A DNA stretch of 64,000 bases. It comes from Brevipalpus yothersi. Its lineage: Eukaryota > Arthropoda > Arachnida > Trombidiformes > Tenuipalpidae. Of this stretch, positions 10,149 through 22,710 are shown in pieces. Made by a program: the position numbers and the translations under genes. The notes under the pieces are model-generated. The model was not told where the DNA came from and ran no database searches. It saw nothing but the letters and a program-made list of their open reading frames with translations. The stretch spans positions 1 through 64,000 of the forward strand of contig QZCP01000218.1 in the NCBI GenBank assembly GCA_003956705.1, in the 5' to 3' direction. Position 1 is the first letter of the stretch. Every line of letters starts with the position of its first letter.

Positions 10149-11395
10149 TCTGGTGGTAATATTAACTGGATATATTGGAACAAATCAAATAATCAACTGT
10201 GATAACCATTGAGGAGAGACCTGGTATTTGTATGAAAATTTCGACCGCAAACTTGATACTTTTCCATCAAAAAATCGTATTAATCAAGCCATTTTTTGAT
10301 AGGTGACGGTAAAACAAGGAAAAAGAGAGATGTTTTCACCATCAAAAATCATGTCTGGTAGAATAAATCAACCGATCTAGAGTATTTCGATCAAATCTCG
10401 ATATAATTGTGCAAGAGCATGGTTAAATATGTGATCTGGCAGATTGATTCATGGATAGTGAAGATTATTAATTATAATGAAGCGTGAATTTCTTTTCCGG
10501 ATCTCTCTCTCTCTCTCTCACTGGATTGTTGAATTCATCTTCCTCTTGCAAGTTATTGCCACATTCTGGGTACCAAATCAAAAAATGGAACGCATAACGC
10601 TCAAATTGCCAAATTGCGCCATAGAATTAGTATAGGCCTCTCAGTGATTAACGATAGAAGCGCGATGAATCTCCAACAACCCTTCTCATTCCAGATCAAT
10701 TATCAGAATCGCGAAGAAATTTCATACTGCTGTCGGAATTTGGTGAAGAAAAAACATCACTACATAATAAAAACAATTATTAATCCATCTCAATTAGGAT
10801 ATCTAGTCTTAAATCTGTTATATTTACAATATTTGACTCGATTTGTGTGTAGAGATTATCTCAAAAATTAATACCTTGGTCTCTTTTTTTTGCCTGCGAT
10901 TAAGATTTTCATTCGCAATCTTTCTCTCATTGATGGTGAGTCCAACTTTTTAACTTTCGTCAAAAACTTTGTTAAATACAGCTATGATTTGATGAACAAC
11001 TTTACAACGAAGTGTGAATTTCATAAAGTTACGGTAGAGAGAGAAGAGAGAGATAAAGTATGGAGAGGGGAGGATAGAGAAAGATGAGAAAAGGGAAAAT
11101 CGTGGGAACACGATGCGATATACACATTATTTATATATATATACTTTGAGCTCGTCGATCATCTTGTCTCTTTATGCTCGGTTAAAATTCATCATGATCA
11201 GTTGGCTTTCTCTTCTTCGAAGTTTTAGTAAATAAGTCGAAATCGATTCCAGCATATATCTACATCTAAATAGGACGAGATGATTAGTTTGCTCATGTTA
11301 GACTCGTCTGTGAGCTATAATCGATTCAAAAAAGTGTTATAATGATTCCAATATTTCATTAGAACTTTGAATTTTGAATTTTATAATTAATTTAA
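10149..11395. other. Intergenic, PP4R3 to LSGP gene 3
   Basis: Promoter side of gene 3 and 3' flank of the PP4R3 gene. It contains a short CT run near 10502-10520. No clear TATAAA was seen at the spacing found in genes 1 and 2; only a weak TACAAATA-like site lies near 10224-10233. The frames at 10614-11087 are AT-rich and unsupported. Confidence 0.45.
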
Positions 11396-14300
11396 CTAAG
11401 AAGTGAGCCTGGCTCTCTTTGTGTGGTTCAAGGCCTCTCCGTTATCTTCTTCGTCTGAATCTTCATCTGGATAATCGACCAAACCACCCTAAAAATAAGA
11501 GATGAGATATTATTACCACACATGTAGGTAAACTCAGCATTTCCAGACAGAATGGTCAATAATAAATGAATGACTCACCTTTCGTGTTGTTTGAACTTCC
11601 ATATGAGGTAAACTAGGAGATGTTTGGGAGGCAGTAAGAGGAGTTATCCGGCGAGGGCTTGAGCCTCTGTTTAGAGGCAGTGATTTAACGTTTTCAAGAT
11701 CATTGAATCTTTTGACATTTTCTAGATCGGAATAAGGAATCCCTGTTGATTTTGAGAAGATAAAGATATTTTAGAATGAGAGTATGAATGCATCCAAATC
11801 AAGGCAAGAAAGAATCGAATTTTACCTATATTCGACTTTTTTTCAGATGTTTTCTTGTTGTATTGGTCGAATTGCGCTTGGAATTTAAAACGCAACATTC
11901 GAGCATTCTCATGCGATGAATCTTCATCGTCACACTCGTCATCGTCATTATTGAACCAAAGTTCTTCGTCCTCATCAATCTGTCTAGGATCACGTCTGAA
12001 TCGATCGTTGCGTAATATAACCGGGGAACTAGTAACAAAAATCATAATTAGTTTTTGACCTATTTTGCTTGATTTGAAATTAATAAACAAACAATGAATC
12101 AACTTCATACTTACTCTTCTAAAGAGTTTCGTTCTTTAAGTTTTTCTTGAAAATGTTCATACTGATGACGTAAAGCTTTGAAAGTTCCTACGTAATCAAC
12201 AGTATCTAAGAACTTTCCAAACTTTTCAATGATATAGACGTTAAGAGATTTGATTTCTTCGGATTTGATGAATTCAAACACTTCTATGATTGCGGAGTCA
12301 AGTAGATTGTATCGACCGTTGTTTTGCTTAAGCGCTTCCACAATCGGCGCGAAAAGGTTACCATTAATTATGTGGCGATTATAGAATTCATCCTTAAGAC
12401 CGATAATCTTGCGCAGAAAGCGAAGCGCACCTAAACACATTTTGAGGGAGGGAGCAAAGGCAAGAGAGAAAACGAGAGCAACATTAGAATTGGGAATGTG
12501 AGGAAGGTGAAAATCAATAAGAGAACGAAGGATGTAAGATGAAGATGAGACGATAGAATGTGGAATCACTTACAAAGCACCAGGAATGTATGTTTTGACA
12601 TCATGAGATGCAATATTCTCTTTAGCAATTCTCGTTGAATGATATAATTTCTAATATGATACATATGATGCTCCACACAAAATGACAGCAATTCCAGTAT
12701 TACACTTAATAGTTGTGCCATTCGTCCATCTCCCTGGCAAGGCTTATCTCCCGTTGTATTGGCTAGAACCGGAGCGACCAGTACATGCATACAGTGTTTA
12801 TAGAAGTAGGCGAGGAAATCACTCTTTTCCGATTTCTGTAGTGGAGAAGGAGAAGAAGAAGAAGAGAATGATGATGATGATGATAAAGAAGAAGAAAAAA
12901 AACAGGTATAAATAGGGAGGAGAGGAGAGAAAAAAAAGATGATTCAGTGGGAGTGGAAGTGAAAAAAGAAACAGCAAACAAAAGTTGAGGGGAAAGAAAA
13001 AAGATCAATGACTCATGAAAGAGAGAGAGGGGGGTAAACTCTTACGTTTACTGCAGATGCAGTGAGCATATTCTCGGGGTCCAAGAGCAGTCTTAAGATG
13101 CAGGAGAGTTGAACAGCCATGCCCAAAGCAGGATCTGGATCGCAAATCATTTGCTCGATTATAATGTTAGTGATGTATTGATCCTGAAAATGTATAGTAA
13201 TAACATTGATATTAATAACAAAATTATGAATAAATTTTGATCATCAATAGTGAAACAAACGCATAGAGATGATCACATGATCGATCAATGTAGTATAACT
13301 GATGGAGGGAATGGAAAACAAAAGGTAGAGAGTGAGAGAGATAGAGAAAACTTGATATATGTTTATGAAGAAAAGGGGATAATTTTCCACCAGATACTAA
13401 CCTCATCACAAGTGGATTCTTGCTGAATTGCGTACTCCCTTACCATAGATGGATTAAATTCTACCACATAGGTCAAAATATCGACGGAAGCAGACCTTGT
13501 AATTATATTTTCACTAGCAAGAGTGACTTCTAGAGTTTGTAATACTCCTAAAGTCGATAATGCTTTGAAAAAATTATCACGAGCTTGTGGTTGCAGTGTT
13601 TGAGAGAAGGTACAAAACTCTTTTAAGAAAAGCACTAGATCTTTTCTCCTTTCAGCGTCTGTTGATTCGTCGATAATTTGGGCAAAAAGTTCTCGTAAAA
13701 ATTTGTCGTCTTCTTGAATTAATGAGACAATTTCAACCTTATTGAAGAATATAAAAGAACTAAGAGTTGATAGCATGTTTTCCTCAAACACTGAAGGTGT
13801 TGGTAAGACAATGTCCTGGATATATTGCACTCGGTATGTCTGATGAATCTTATTGATAAGATCACTATTCCCAAAAGGTATAACCTCTTTGAACCGGGAG
13901 ACAGACTTCAAATAATCTCGATGTTTCTTGGGGACTGGTTGATTGGGATCATATTCGAAGACTCCGACTACATCGAATAGTGTATCTTCACCCAACATAA
14001 CTTCAAAAAGAGGGTTTTTGTTGAGCAAAAATACGTTCTTAAATATATCGTGAAGTTTGTGCAGTGCTTTCACATTGTTAACATCTTCACATTGATGAAA
14101 AAGTTTCAGAAGTTTCTTAATGTAATCCTCAGTCTCCAGGGCCAAAGCTATTCGTTCACGCTTGAGAGGATGCTGTAGACAATTGGTGATAAGTTCACTT
14201 AATTCATCTAATTTATCAACCTCACACGGTGGTAACTCTATGGCATCAGAGGAATCCTCAAATCTTTCATCCTCTTCTTCCATAGTGTCTTGGGTGATCT

Positions 14301-15036
14301 CCACAGAGGGATCTTTACCCTGGACTTGACAAATTTTTGCCCAAATCTCATCACATCCTACTTTCTCTTGAAAACTTAAGGCAAGATCATAATTGTCTCC
14401 CTCTGACCATACTATAAGAGTTTCCTGTGGATCAAAGAAGAAGAAGAAGAAGAAGAAATAGATAAGATGAGATGAAAATATGAAGAAGAAGGAAATAATA
14501 AACATTTCGGTTCATCATAAGAATGATGATCGACGACAATGAATGAGTCACTTGAATGATCATAAACGAGGAAAAATGTATCGAAATTCTTTCTTTCTTA
14601 TTTATGTCCATGATTTCATAAACGTTTTGATTTTTATGGTTGGTATGGTGTTAATGTGTATGTGTGTACAAACATAGCCGCTCGCTGTCACATTCATGCT
14701 GTTACATGTGGCACATAGTGTTAGTAAATATACACATATGCACACACCATAAACATTTACACACTCACAGAAGGAAAACTCCACTCACATCATGTGTGTT
14801 TGTGTGTGTTTGAAAATAATTTTTGACCATCTACTTACCTGTTGTTTTTGATAGGCTGTGTTTGGCTGTATTCTTGATTCAAGTAGTAGTGAGCCATCCG
14901 ATTCAGCTCGCACTAGTAGTGATATACCTTTCAATTTTTCAACATAAGACGATGATACATGACCCGTTCCTTTATCGTCCCATTGGCGCTCAGCATTGAG
15001 CACATACAATTTAACCCTCCGCCTTGTATCAGTCAT
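11396..15036 (-). CDS. PP4R3: Protein phosphatase 4 regulatory subunit 3 (SMEK/falafel)
   Basis: Eight exons with agreeing phases: 14839-15036, 13402-14424, 13046-13183, 12574-12835, 12115-12430, 11826-12028, 11579-11742 and 11396-11488, giving 798 aa. The N-terminus (MTDTRRRVKLYVLNAERQWD) is the EVH1/PH-like domain of the family. It is followed by the Smk-1 domain and armadillo-type helices with hallmark stretches such as FYKHCMHVLVAPVLANT, ELLSFCVEHHMYHI and RKIIGLKDEFYNR. The tail has RNDRFRRDPRQIDEDEELWF and a C-terminal GLVDYPDEDSDEED followed by a basic KRARL, as in SMEK proteins. PP4R3 directs the PP4 catalytic subunit to substrates in DNA repair, cell division and signalling, mainly in the nucleus and at centrosomes. 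The length fits the family. It is transcribed away from mRpS23. Confidence 0.95.
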
Positions 15037-15902
15037 GTTTGATTGATACTCTTTTTTGTTTTCTTCGATTACTAATTTACGCTCTTATATATCAGCAGTA
15101 GTAATTGTAGCAAGAATTGTACACACATACACACACACTTAACATATACACACAACACTGATCACTGTATTCATTTGGGAGTATGATGATGATGGTGATG
15201 ATGAATATATGTATATAAAATTTGTTTAACTTTATTCTTTACCAATGTATCATCAATTACAATTGATACAATTTAATTTAAATACACTTGAAGACGATAT
15301 AATTTGTATAAACATAAACAGCGATTCGGTCTCTCTCTCTCTTCTCTCTCTCTCTCTCTCTTATTTCTCTCTTATTTCTCTCTCTTTTTCTCTCTCTTCA
15401 TAAACCAATGAGCGGCCATTTTGAATTCAAATATTTGAGTGACAACTAGTGACTCCAAGTGGACAATTTGATTACGAAAAGTGGGCGGAGACTTTTACTA
15501 GTGACATCTGATGGTGATCGTAGTAACTATATATCAGAACTTGAACCGATTTAAATTCGAGATGAGTAAAAGTTCTAACGGAAATTGGACTTTTAACGGT
15601 AGTTACCGGAAGTTGAAAATTTAAATCCATTCTGATGATTACAATTAAAAGTCAATAAAATTCGATTAATATCTGCATTTGATGGAAGGACAATTAAAAT
15701 GAGGCTTACTTTTTCAAATCGATCGTCTTTCAAGCCATGCGCTTTCCATATGTTAAACATGCTTTAAGCATGCTGCTAATATTGCCTCGGGAATTCGGTT
15801 TGACTTGCTTCATATAAACATAAACACTTCAATTCTGATGCTGAATTGTATGTTATTGAATATCGTTGTTGGTGTTGATTTTGATGTTTGTTTCTCGACT
15901 CA
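15037..15902. other. Divergent promoter region, PP4R3 / mRpS23
   Basis: An 866-bp gap between two divergent ATGs. It holds a CT-rich tract at about 15331-15400 and a GC-box-like GTGGGCGGAG at 15481-15490. No gene was seen. It probably serves both housekeeping genes. Confidence 0.55.
15481..15490 (+). promoter_or_regulatory. GC-box-like motif
   Basis: GTGGGCGGAG, the same ten bases as at 16666-16675 upstream of topoisomerase II. GGGCGG is the classic core bound by Sp/KLF factors; use here is inferred from position only. Confidence 0.35.
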
Positions 15903-16517
15903 ATGGCTCAATCAAGGCTGCCCAAATTTTCTCACATTTTAGACCGGTAAATAGACATAGTTTTGATTCTGTTGCCTTTGAAACATTCGATTTTGACACC
16001 TGTGTGTGTGTATGTTTTTTGCAGGATGGAAGGATTGATCAAATCTGGTGTTGTAAAGTTCGAAAATCGTCCAATATGGTATGATGTTCTCAAATCATTT
16101 CCACCCTCTATATGGCCAGATTACCTGCGTCCTGAGCCAAAATACACAGAGAAGCCAATATTTTATCCTGAAGATCGAATTCGTGCCCACTTTTTCAAAA
16201 CTTTCAATTCACCGGGAATCATGGATCTTACCGATCCATCTCGTCCTCCACCCAGTGAAATATTTATCGAAAAATATATTCAAATTGCTCTCAATCCTGA
16301 CAATAGTAGACTTTCACGAGATGAAGTGTCTGAATTAGCTCGACGTAATCTGCAAGAAATGGGATATCAAATTGAATATCGTAAAAGATATCAGCGACAG
16401 AAAACGGAACAACAGCAGCCAGAATCCCAAGCTACATCATCCTCTTCCTCTTCTTCCCCTAATTCTGCCAACTCTAGACCAAAAAAGGAGACCCTTGTCG
16501 AGTCCTTGTACGATTAA
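15903..16517 (+). CDS. mRpS23: Mitochondrial small ribosomal subunit protein mS23
   Basis: Two exons, 15903-15946 and 16025-16517, separated by a 78-bp intron with a TG run, giving 178 aa. Exon 1 encodes MAQSRLPKFSHILDR. This matches the conserved N-terminus of mRpS23 (SRL...R then EGLI.SG) and decides the start over the longer frame that runs back through the intron. Exon 2 continues with GLIKSGVVKFENRPIWYDV, then FYPEDRIRAHF, both typical of the family. The C-terminal third is polar, with Gln and Ser runs, as is common in mS23. It is a component of the mitochondrial ribosome small subunit. Confidence 0.9.
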
Positions 16518-17060
16518 AATCTACTTAGATATACACATATTGAATCAATTAAATCAGTTTTCCATCAATATTAGTCCAACTCTCAAACTCACCAAACTTT
16601 ATCGAATTTAATTTCGCAAATTCTTGTCCAACATTGATCAACCGCCAGATGGCGTCACTTTATTTGTGGGCGGAGTTTCTCTATTGACCAATCAAATTTG
16701 AGTATTTCTTTCGAATTCAAACTGTAATCGCGGTTTAATATTGCATCAAGTGAAGACAGTTGAACTGGCTTTTAAAACTGTTACAAGTTCGTTAATGTTC
16801 GCCTTTTTAAATATTCACATTGATTCAGTTGAATATTGGACATCTTTACGGTAACATTGTTTCAGTTTCATCGATAGTTTTTCTTGTGTTTGTGTGTGTG
16901 ACAGGGTGTAAGTGAGTGAAAGTTTGATTGATTGTGATTATAAGTTTCTGGTTGTGTGAATCTCAATTAATATTTGTGAGCTTGTTTCTGTTCCATTATT
17001 TTACGCCAATTTCATCTGTTAATTTTACGTTCATCATCACCGTCATCACATTCCATCAGA
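16518..17060. other. Promoter and 5' UTR region of topoisomerase II
   Basis: Holds the 3' end of mRpS23 and the start region of TOP2. It contains CCGCCAGATGGCG at 16642-16654, a GC-box-like GTGGGCGGAG at 16666-16675 and a CCAAT box at about 16688-16692. A CCAAT box near a GC box is a common promoter arrangement in cell-cycle genes. No TATA box was seen. Confidence 0.5.
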
Positions 17061-20000
17061 ATGAGTAAAACGGTCAAATCAGGTCCACTTGATGTGAGTA
17101 GTTTAGTAGATTTATTTTACGATTCAAGTAATAAGCGTGACTTTGGGAATAATTTGGCGGCAATCAAGATGCGCTTTCATTTCTCCTTCTCTTTTGATGA
17201 TAAATCTTGATCCTATATGTGTATGTGTTTTGTTCACAGGCATTTGTTAAGAAGACCGCCAAACCCACCTCAACAGCCACCAATCCACCGATTTTGAAAG
17301 AAAAAAATCCACCAGTTGATGATGATGGTGATAAACCGTCTTCTGGTAAAAAGAGGCTCAGTGTTGAGCGTATTTATCAGAAAAAATCTCAATTGGAACA
17401 TGTCCTACTTCGACCGGACACTTACATTGGCTCAGTTGAGAAGACACCAACCCAACCAATGTGGGTTTTGGATGGGCTCACTAATGAGATTGTAAATCGG
17501 GAAATATCTTTCGTCCCTGGACTGTACAAAATTTTTGATGAAATTCTGGTAAATGCAGCTGATAACAAGCAGCGAGATCCCAAAATGAACTGCATCAAGA
17601 TCGATATAGATCCGTAAGTTTTTCAGTTGCTTTCTTGATGATTCAATATGCAAATAATCATTGTTAATTATTTTTATCTTTATTCCAGAGAGGAGAACAA
17701 AGTTCAGATATATAACAACGGTAAAGGTATTCCAGTTGTCATGCATAAAGAGCAAAATATGTATGTGCCAAGTCTCATCTTCGGTCATCTGCTCACCTCA
17801 TCGAACTATGATGATAGTGAAAAGAAAGTAACTGGTGGTCGAAACGGTTACGGTGCCAAGCTGTGTAACATCTTCAGCACAAAATTCATTGTCGAAACAT
17901 CCAGTAAGGATGATGGTAAAGCATTCAAGCAAGTGTGGACTAATAATATGAGTCAGAGTGAGGAGCCTATGATCAAATCTGCTGCTAGTGAAGACTTCAC
18001 TCGAATTACTTTCTATCCTGATCTTGAAAAGTTTGGTATGAGTCGATTAGATGATGATATTGTTGCTCTTTTCAAGAGAAGAGCCTACGATATCGCTGGC
18101 TGTGCTAAAGGGGTGAAAGTCTTTCTCAACGGCGATCGTCTACCAATCAAAAATTTCAAAGATTATATTTCAAAGTTCCTCGAAAAGTTCAAGGATGAAA
18201 ATGGAGAAAAAATCGAATTCACTTTCGAGGAAGCTTCTGAGCGCTGGCAAATTGCAGTCGCTCCAAGTGATAAAGGCTTCCAACAAGTGAGCTTCGTAAA
18301 CAGTATCGCTACAACCAAAGGTGGCACTCACATTGAGCATGTTACAGAGCAGATTGTTAACAGAATTATCGAAAACCTCAAAAAGAAAGATACCAAAAAG
18401 AAGAGTGTCCAGATAAAACCTTTCCAGGTCAAATCTCATCTTTGGGTCTTCGCTAACTGTTTGATTGAGAACCCATCTTTCGACTCGCAAACGAAAGAAA
18501 ATATGACACTGCCGGTGAAAAACTTTGGCTCGAAGTGTTCTCCGTCCGAAAGTTTTTTCAAAAGTATGTTCAAAACTGGCATCATGGAAAATATAGCTGA
18601 GTGGATGAAGTTCAAAGAGAATCAAGAGCTCAGAAAGAAGGGTGGAAAGAAAAACAGATTTCTCATGAAGGATAAACTCATCGATGCTGAACTTGCTGGA
18701 GGTGCTAATTCAATGAGATGTACGCTCATTCTAACCGAAGGAGATTCTGCCTTGAATTTATTTAAAACGGGTAGAGCTGCTTTGAGCAAAGAACAGCAGA
18801 AGTACTATGGTGGATTCCCTCTGCGGGGTAAACTTTTGAACGTTCGAGATGCCAGTTTCAAGCAGATAAAAGAGAACAAAGAAATCGAAGCTATATGTCA
18901 GATTGTGGGACTAGATTTCGGTAAAAGCTACCAAAATAAAGAGGATCTCAAAAGTCTTCGTTATGGAAAAATCATGATAATGGCTGATCAAGATCATGAT
19001 GGCTCTCACATCAAAGGATTGATCATCAATTTTATTCATTTCAAATGGCCTAATCTTCTGAAACATGACTTCTTGGAAGAATTCATCACCCCTATCTGTA
19101 AAGCTACACGCGGTAAAAACGAGAGTGAAACAAAAAGTTTTTACAGTCTTCCGGAACTTGAAGAATGGCAAAACAAAACTCCAGGCTCAGAAAAATGGGA
19201 CATAAAATACTACAAAGGTTTGGGTACCTCGAAAGAGGATGAAGCTATCGAGTACTTTGCGGAATTGGAAAAGCATCGAGTGAGGTTTGAGTACACAGGT
19301 CGTCCTGATGATGAATCCGTTGAACTTGCTTTCAGTAAGAAACTCGTTGAGCAGCGCAAAGAGTGGCTGATGAACAATATGGAAGAAAAAAAGAGAAGAA
19401 AAGAGCAGGGACTTTCGGAAGACTATCTTTACCGGAAAGGAGTTAGAGCAGTCACATATCATGACTTTGTGCACAAAGAACTTGTTCTTTTCAGTAATTT
19501 GGATAACGAGAGATCTATTCCCTCAATTATGGATGGTTTCAAGCCTACTCAGCGTAAAGTTATCTTCACTCTGTTCAAGAAGAAAGTCAGAAAATCCCAG
19601 AAACTTAACATCATCTCTGGTTCAGTCATTTCAAAAGCCGCATATCATCACGGTGAAGCATCCTTGTTCTCAACTATCGGTGGCTTAGCTCAAACGTTCG
19701 TTGGAAGTAATAATTTGAATATATTGATGCCTGATGGTCAGTTCGGATCCAGAAATCAGGGTGGAAAAGACATGTCAGCTCCTCGTTACATTGGAACATA
19801 TCTCAATCCCATAGCTCGTAAGATCTTCCCACAAGATGATGATCCACTGCTCCACTATCTCACCGATGATAATCAGCGAATCGAACCGGAGTATTATGTT
19901 CCAATCATTCCCATGATATTGGTCAATGGTGCTGAGGGTATTGGGACTGGCTGGAGTACTAAAGTCCCTAACTATAATCCTCGAGAAATTATCGCCAATT

Positions 20001-21880
20001 TGAAGCGAATGATAGATGGAGAGGAACCTATTCCTATGAAGCCTTGGTACAAAGGTTTCAAAGGTCGAATTGAACAAATCGACTCCCAACGATTTGTTGT
20101 ATTTGGTGAGATTTCTGAAACTGATTCATCTGATGCTAATCGATGTTTGGTCATAAACGAACTTCCCGTTCGAGTGTGGACAGAGACATACAAAGAAAAA
20201 GTTATCATGCCAATGACCGCAGCGGGTGAAAAGAAAAAGAAGGATGCTGAGGCTGCTGGTTCCAAAAAGACGACCAAATCTAAAGCCACGCGTGATGAAG
20301 ATAGTGATGATGATGGCCCAACAACTGGAAAAGGTAAATCTTCTGAGGTAGAATCAGGGGTGAGAATCGAAAGCTTCGTCGATACTGGATCACTCGAAGT
20401 TCAAATTGTGGTTAGACTCACCGAAAGTAATCTAACAAAAGCTAAGAAAGCTGGTGTCTACAAAGTATTCAAGCTTCAAACAACACTAAGCACCACGTCG
20501 ATGGTTCTTTTCGATCATATGGGTTGTCTGAAACGCTACGATACACCAGAGATGATTCTTCGTGACTTTTTCCAAATTCGTATGGACTACTATAGGAAAC
20601 GAAAGGCATACCTTATAGGGTTCTATGAAGCTGAGGCCAAGAAGCTAAAAAATCAAGAAAGATTCATAAAAGAGAAAAACGATGGTCTCATAAAGCTAGA
20701 AAGAGTAAAAGTCAAAGAAGTGGTGAAAACTTTGATCAAACGTGGCTATGACTCTGACCCTGTTGTCGAATGGCGTAAGAAGAACAATTACCAAGCCGAT
20801 AAGGCTACCTCTGATGATGAAGATGAGGCGACAAATGAGGAAGGAGATGAAGATGAACTCTCCGAAACTCAAGGCAACTATGATTTCAAATACTTGCTCG
20901 ATATGCGAATGCGTTCCATGTTGGAGGAGCGAGAGAAACAGCTCATGGCAAGCCGACAACAAAAACTGGAAGATATCGAGAAGCTCAAGCAAACTCCCAT
21001 CGAGTCCATATATCACAAGGAACTCGACGAACTTTTGGTGGGTCTCGAGAAATTCGAAAAGGAACAGGTTGAAGCCACCCGTAAAGCCTTGCTGAAAGGT
21101 AAGAAAAATAAAAAGGATGACGACTATGATTCAAAAGGTAAAGCGAGCAAGAAAGAAATCGAAAAAGAATTGAAACTTATTGCTCAAGCACGAGTCATTC
21201 AACCTCCACTCGACATGGAGGCATTCAAGAAGAAAGAACCCGGTGTCAAGAGAGAGAAAAACTCAAAGGCTAGCTCATCTCAACCAATCGATCCTGATGC
21301 GACAGAAATCATGGAATTTTATCTCAGCGGTGATGATGAATCATCGATGCCAATGTCTCAACCGATGTCCCAACAAGCGTCCCAACAGGCGTCTCAGCCG
21401 ATGTCCCAACAGGCGTCTCAGCCAGGTCCTTCCAAAAAGACCAGCAAGGTCACAAAAAAACCAACCAAACCTGCCCCAAAGAAGACTTCCACAAAATCTA
21501 AGAAGAAGAATTCCGATTCTGATGATGAATCTGATGGGGACAAGGAGCCTTTTGACTTTGATGATGAATCTCTGGAAGAGATCAAGCGACCCGCTTTGAA
21601 GGTTCAAAAGAAGGTGGCTGCATCGAAGAAGCCAGCGAAGAGTGGCAAAAAGCGAAAGTCATGGGAATCCGATGGATTAACTGAAGAGGAGAGCATTGAA
21701 TTGAGCTCGGATGATGATGTGCTAGATGATTCTCCCATCAAACCTCGATCTCCACGAACCAAAAGAGCTCGAAAAGAAGTCAATTACAGATTGATTGATG
21801 GTGAAGATGAAGATGAGGAGAATGATGAAAATAAAACCAAAAGTGATGAAGACGATGATGATTCACTTCTGGCGATTTAA
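17061..21880 (+). CDS. Top2: DNA topoisomerase II
   Basis: Three exons, 17061-17093, 17240-17613 and 17689-21880, giving 1532 aa, close to vertebrate TOP2A. The short first exon encodes MSKTVKSGPLD. Signature parts in order are: GHKL ATPase with EILVNAADN and GRNGYGAKLCNIFS (about residue 186); the QTK loop (about 402); TOPRIM with EGDSA (Glu486) and DQDHD (Asp569, 571, 573) for Mg2+; and the breakage-reunion domain with APRYIGT, where Tyr836 is the expected catalytic tyrosine. A long acidic and basic C-terminal tail carries repeated MSQQASQ-like units (21352-21425) and Ser/Asp-rich likely CK2 sites. The enzyme passes one duplex through another to decatenate and relax chromosomes in the nucleus. 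A charged insertion lies at about residues 982-1026. Confidence 0.97.
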
Positions 21881-22242
21881 GTACACTCTGAATGTACTTT
21901 TCCATACTTATCCCACCTCAATTGATGATGAGTTTCTCCATCTCATCAAATTATTTGTATTATATTTCTATCTCTATCATACTGGTCGTTTTGTACATTC
22001 ACCTGTAAATAGAAATTAGAACCCAAAAATTCACAACCAAAAACTATCATTTCGAACTTTTTTCCATTCAAAATTGATACTTTCGCGCTTCTTGATACGC
22101 AGCTGATGTTCATGTTGTTACATGTGCAAGTTTCGGTTAATTTGATTGAAGATTTATTTACGTCGTTCATTTAATGATGTGACATTTGATAGCATGATTT
22201 TTAATTGTTAATTTTCGATAGTGTTGATAAAGCTGTTGGGTA
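21881..22242. other. Intergenic, topoisomerase II to BLOC1S1 locus
   Basis: 3' UTR of Top2 and 5' region of the next plus-strand transcript. No canonical AATAAA was seen. No further gene. Confidence 0.5.
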
Positions 22243-22698
22243 ATGAAAATTCTACTCTCGATTCCTAGACTCCATAGACTTTGCCTAGATCGAAACGTTT
22301 CATCTCTCGTGAGGACACGATTTCCACCACCAACAACAAACTTGTCTCCTTCTGTGTTTTCGATTGGAAAGGATCGCAATTTTGTGTTGATTAGAAGGTA
22401 TTTTCATGTGTCACCAAGATGTTATTTCAAGCAAAAAATGCCATTTGGACACAATCAGAGAGCGTATCGTATCAATCCTAGAAAAGAGCTTCTAGTGGTT
22501 GGTGCCATTACGTTTGTTTCTCTTCCTATGATATTTGATTTTGAAAATTTATGGAGAGTAGCTAAACTATTGTTCAGATTGGTGATCAATTTTAATTATT
22601 CTGAATTTTTTAAAGAAGTTTTGCTAGGTAAAAATACACCAAAACCTCCAGAATCGTTTTGGAAAATAGACAAATCTGAACCCAAAAAAGTTGATTAA
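22243..22698 (+). CDS. Unrecognised small protein, likely mitochondrial, upstream cistron of BLOC1S1
   Basis: 151 aa. The first 50 residues are rich in Arg, Leu and Ser with almost no acidic residues, as in a mitochondrial targeting sequence (inference). A hydrophobic stretch, LLVVGAITFVSLPMIF, is a possible membrane segment. The C-terminus is polar (TPKPPESFWKIDKSE). An inner Met at 22438 could also start a shorter form of 86 aa. The stop TAA is only 12 nt before the ATG of BLOC1S1, in the same frame, with no acceptor site between, so both are likely read from one mRNA. I do not recognise a family. The length, lack of low complexity and lack of microsatellite origin argue for a real gene. 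Confidence 0.6.
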   Translation: MKILLSIPRLHRLCLDRNVSSLVRTRFPPPTTNLSPSVFSIGKDRNFVLIRRYFHVSPRCYFKQKMPFGHNQRAYRINPRKELLVVGAITFVSLPMIFDFENLWRVAKLLFRLVINFNYSEFFKEVLLGKNTPKPPESFWKIDKSEPKKVD

Positions 22699-22710
22699 TC
22701 CTGGGTCAAC

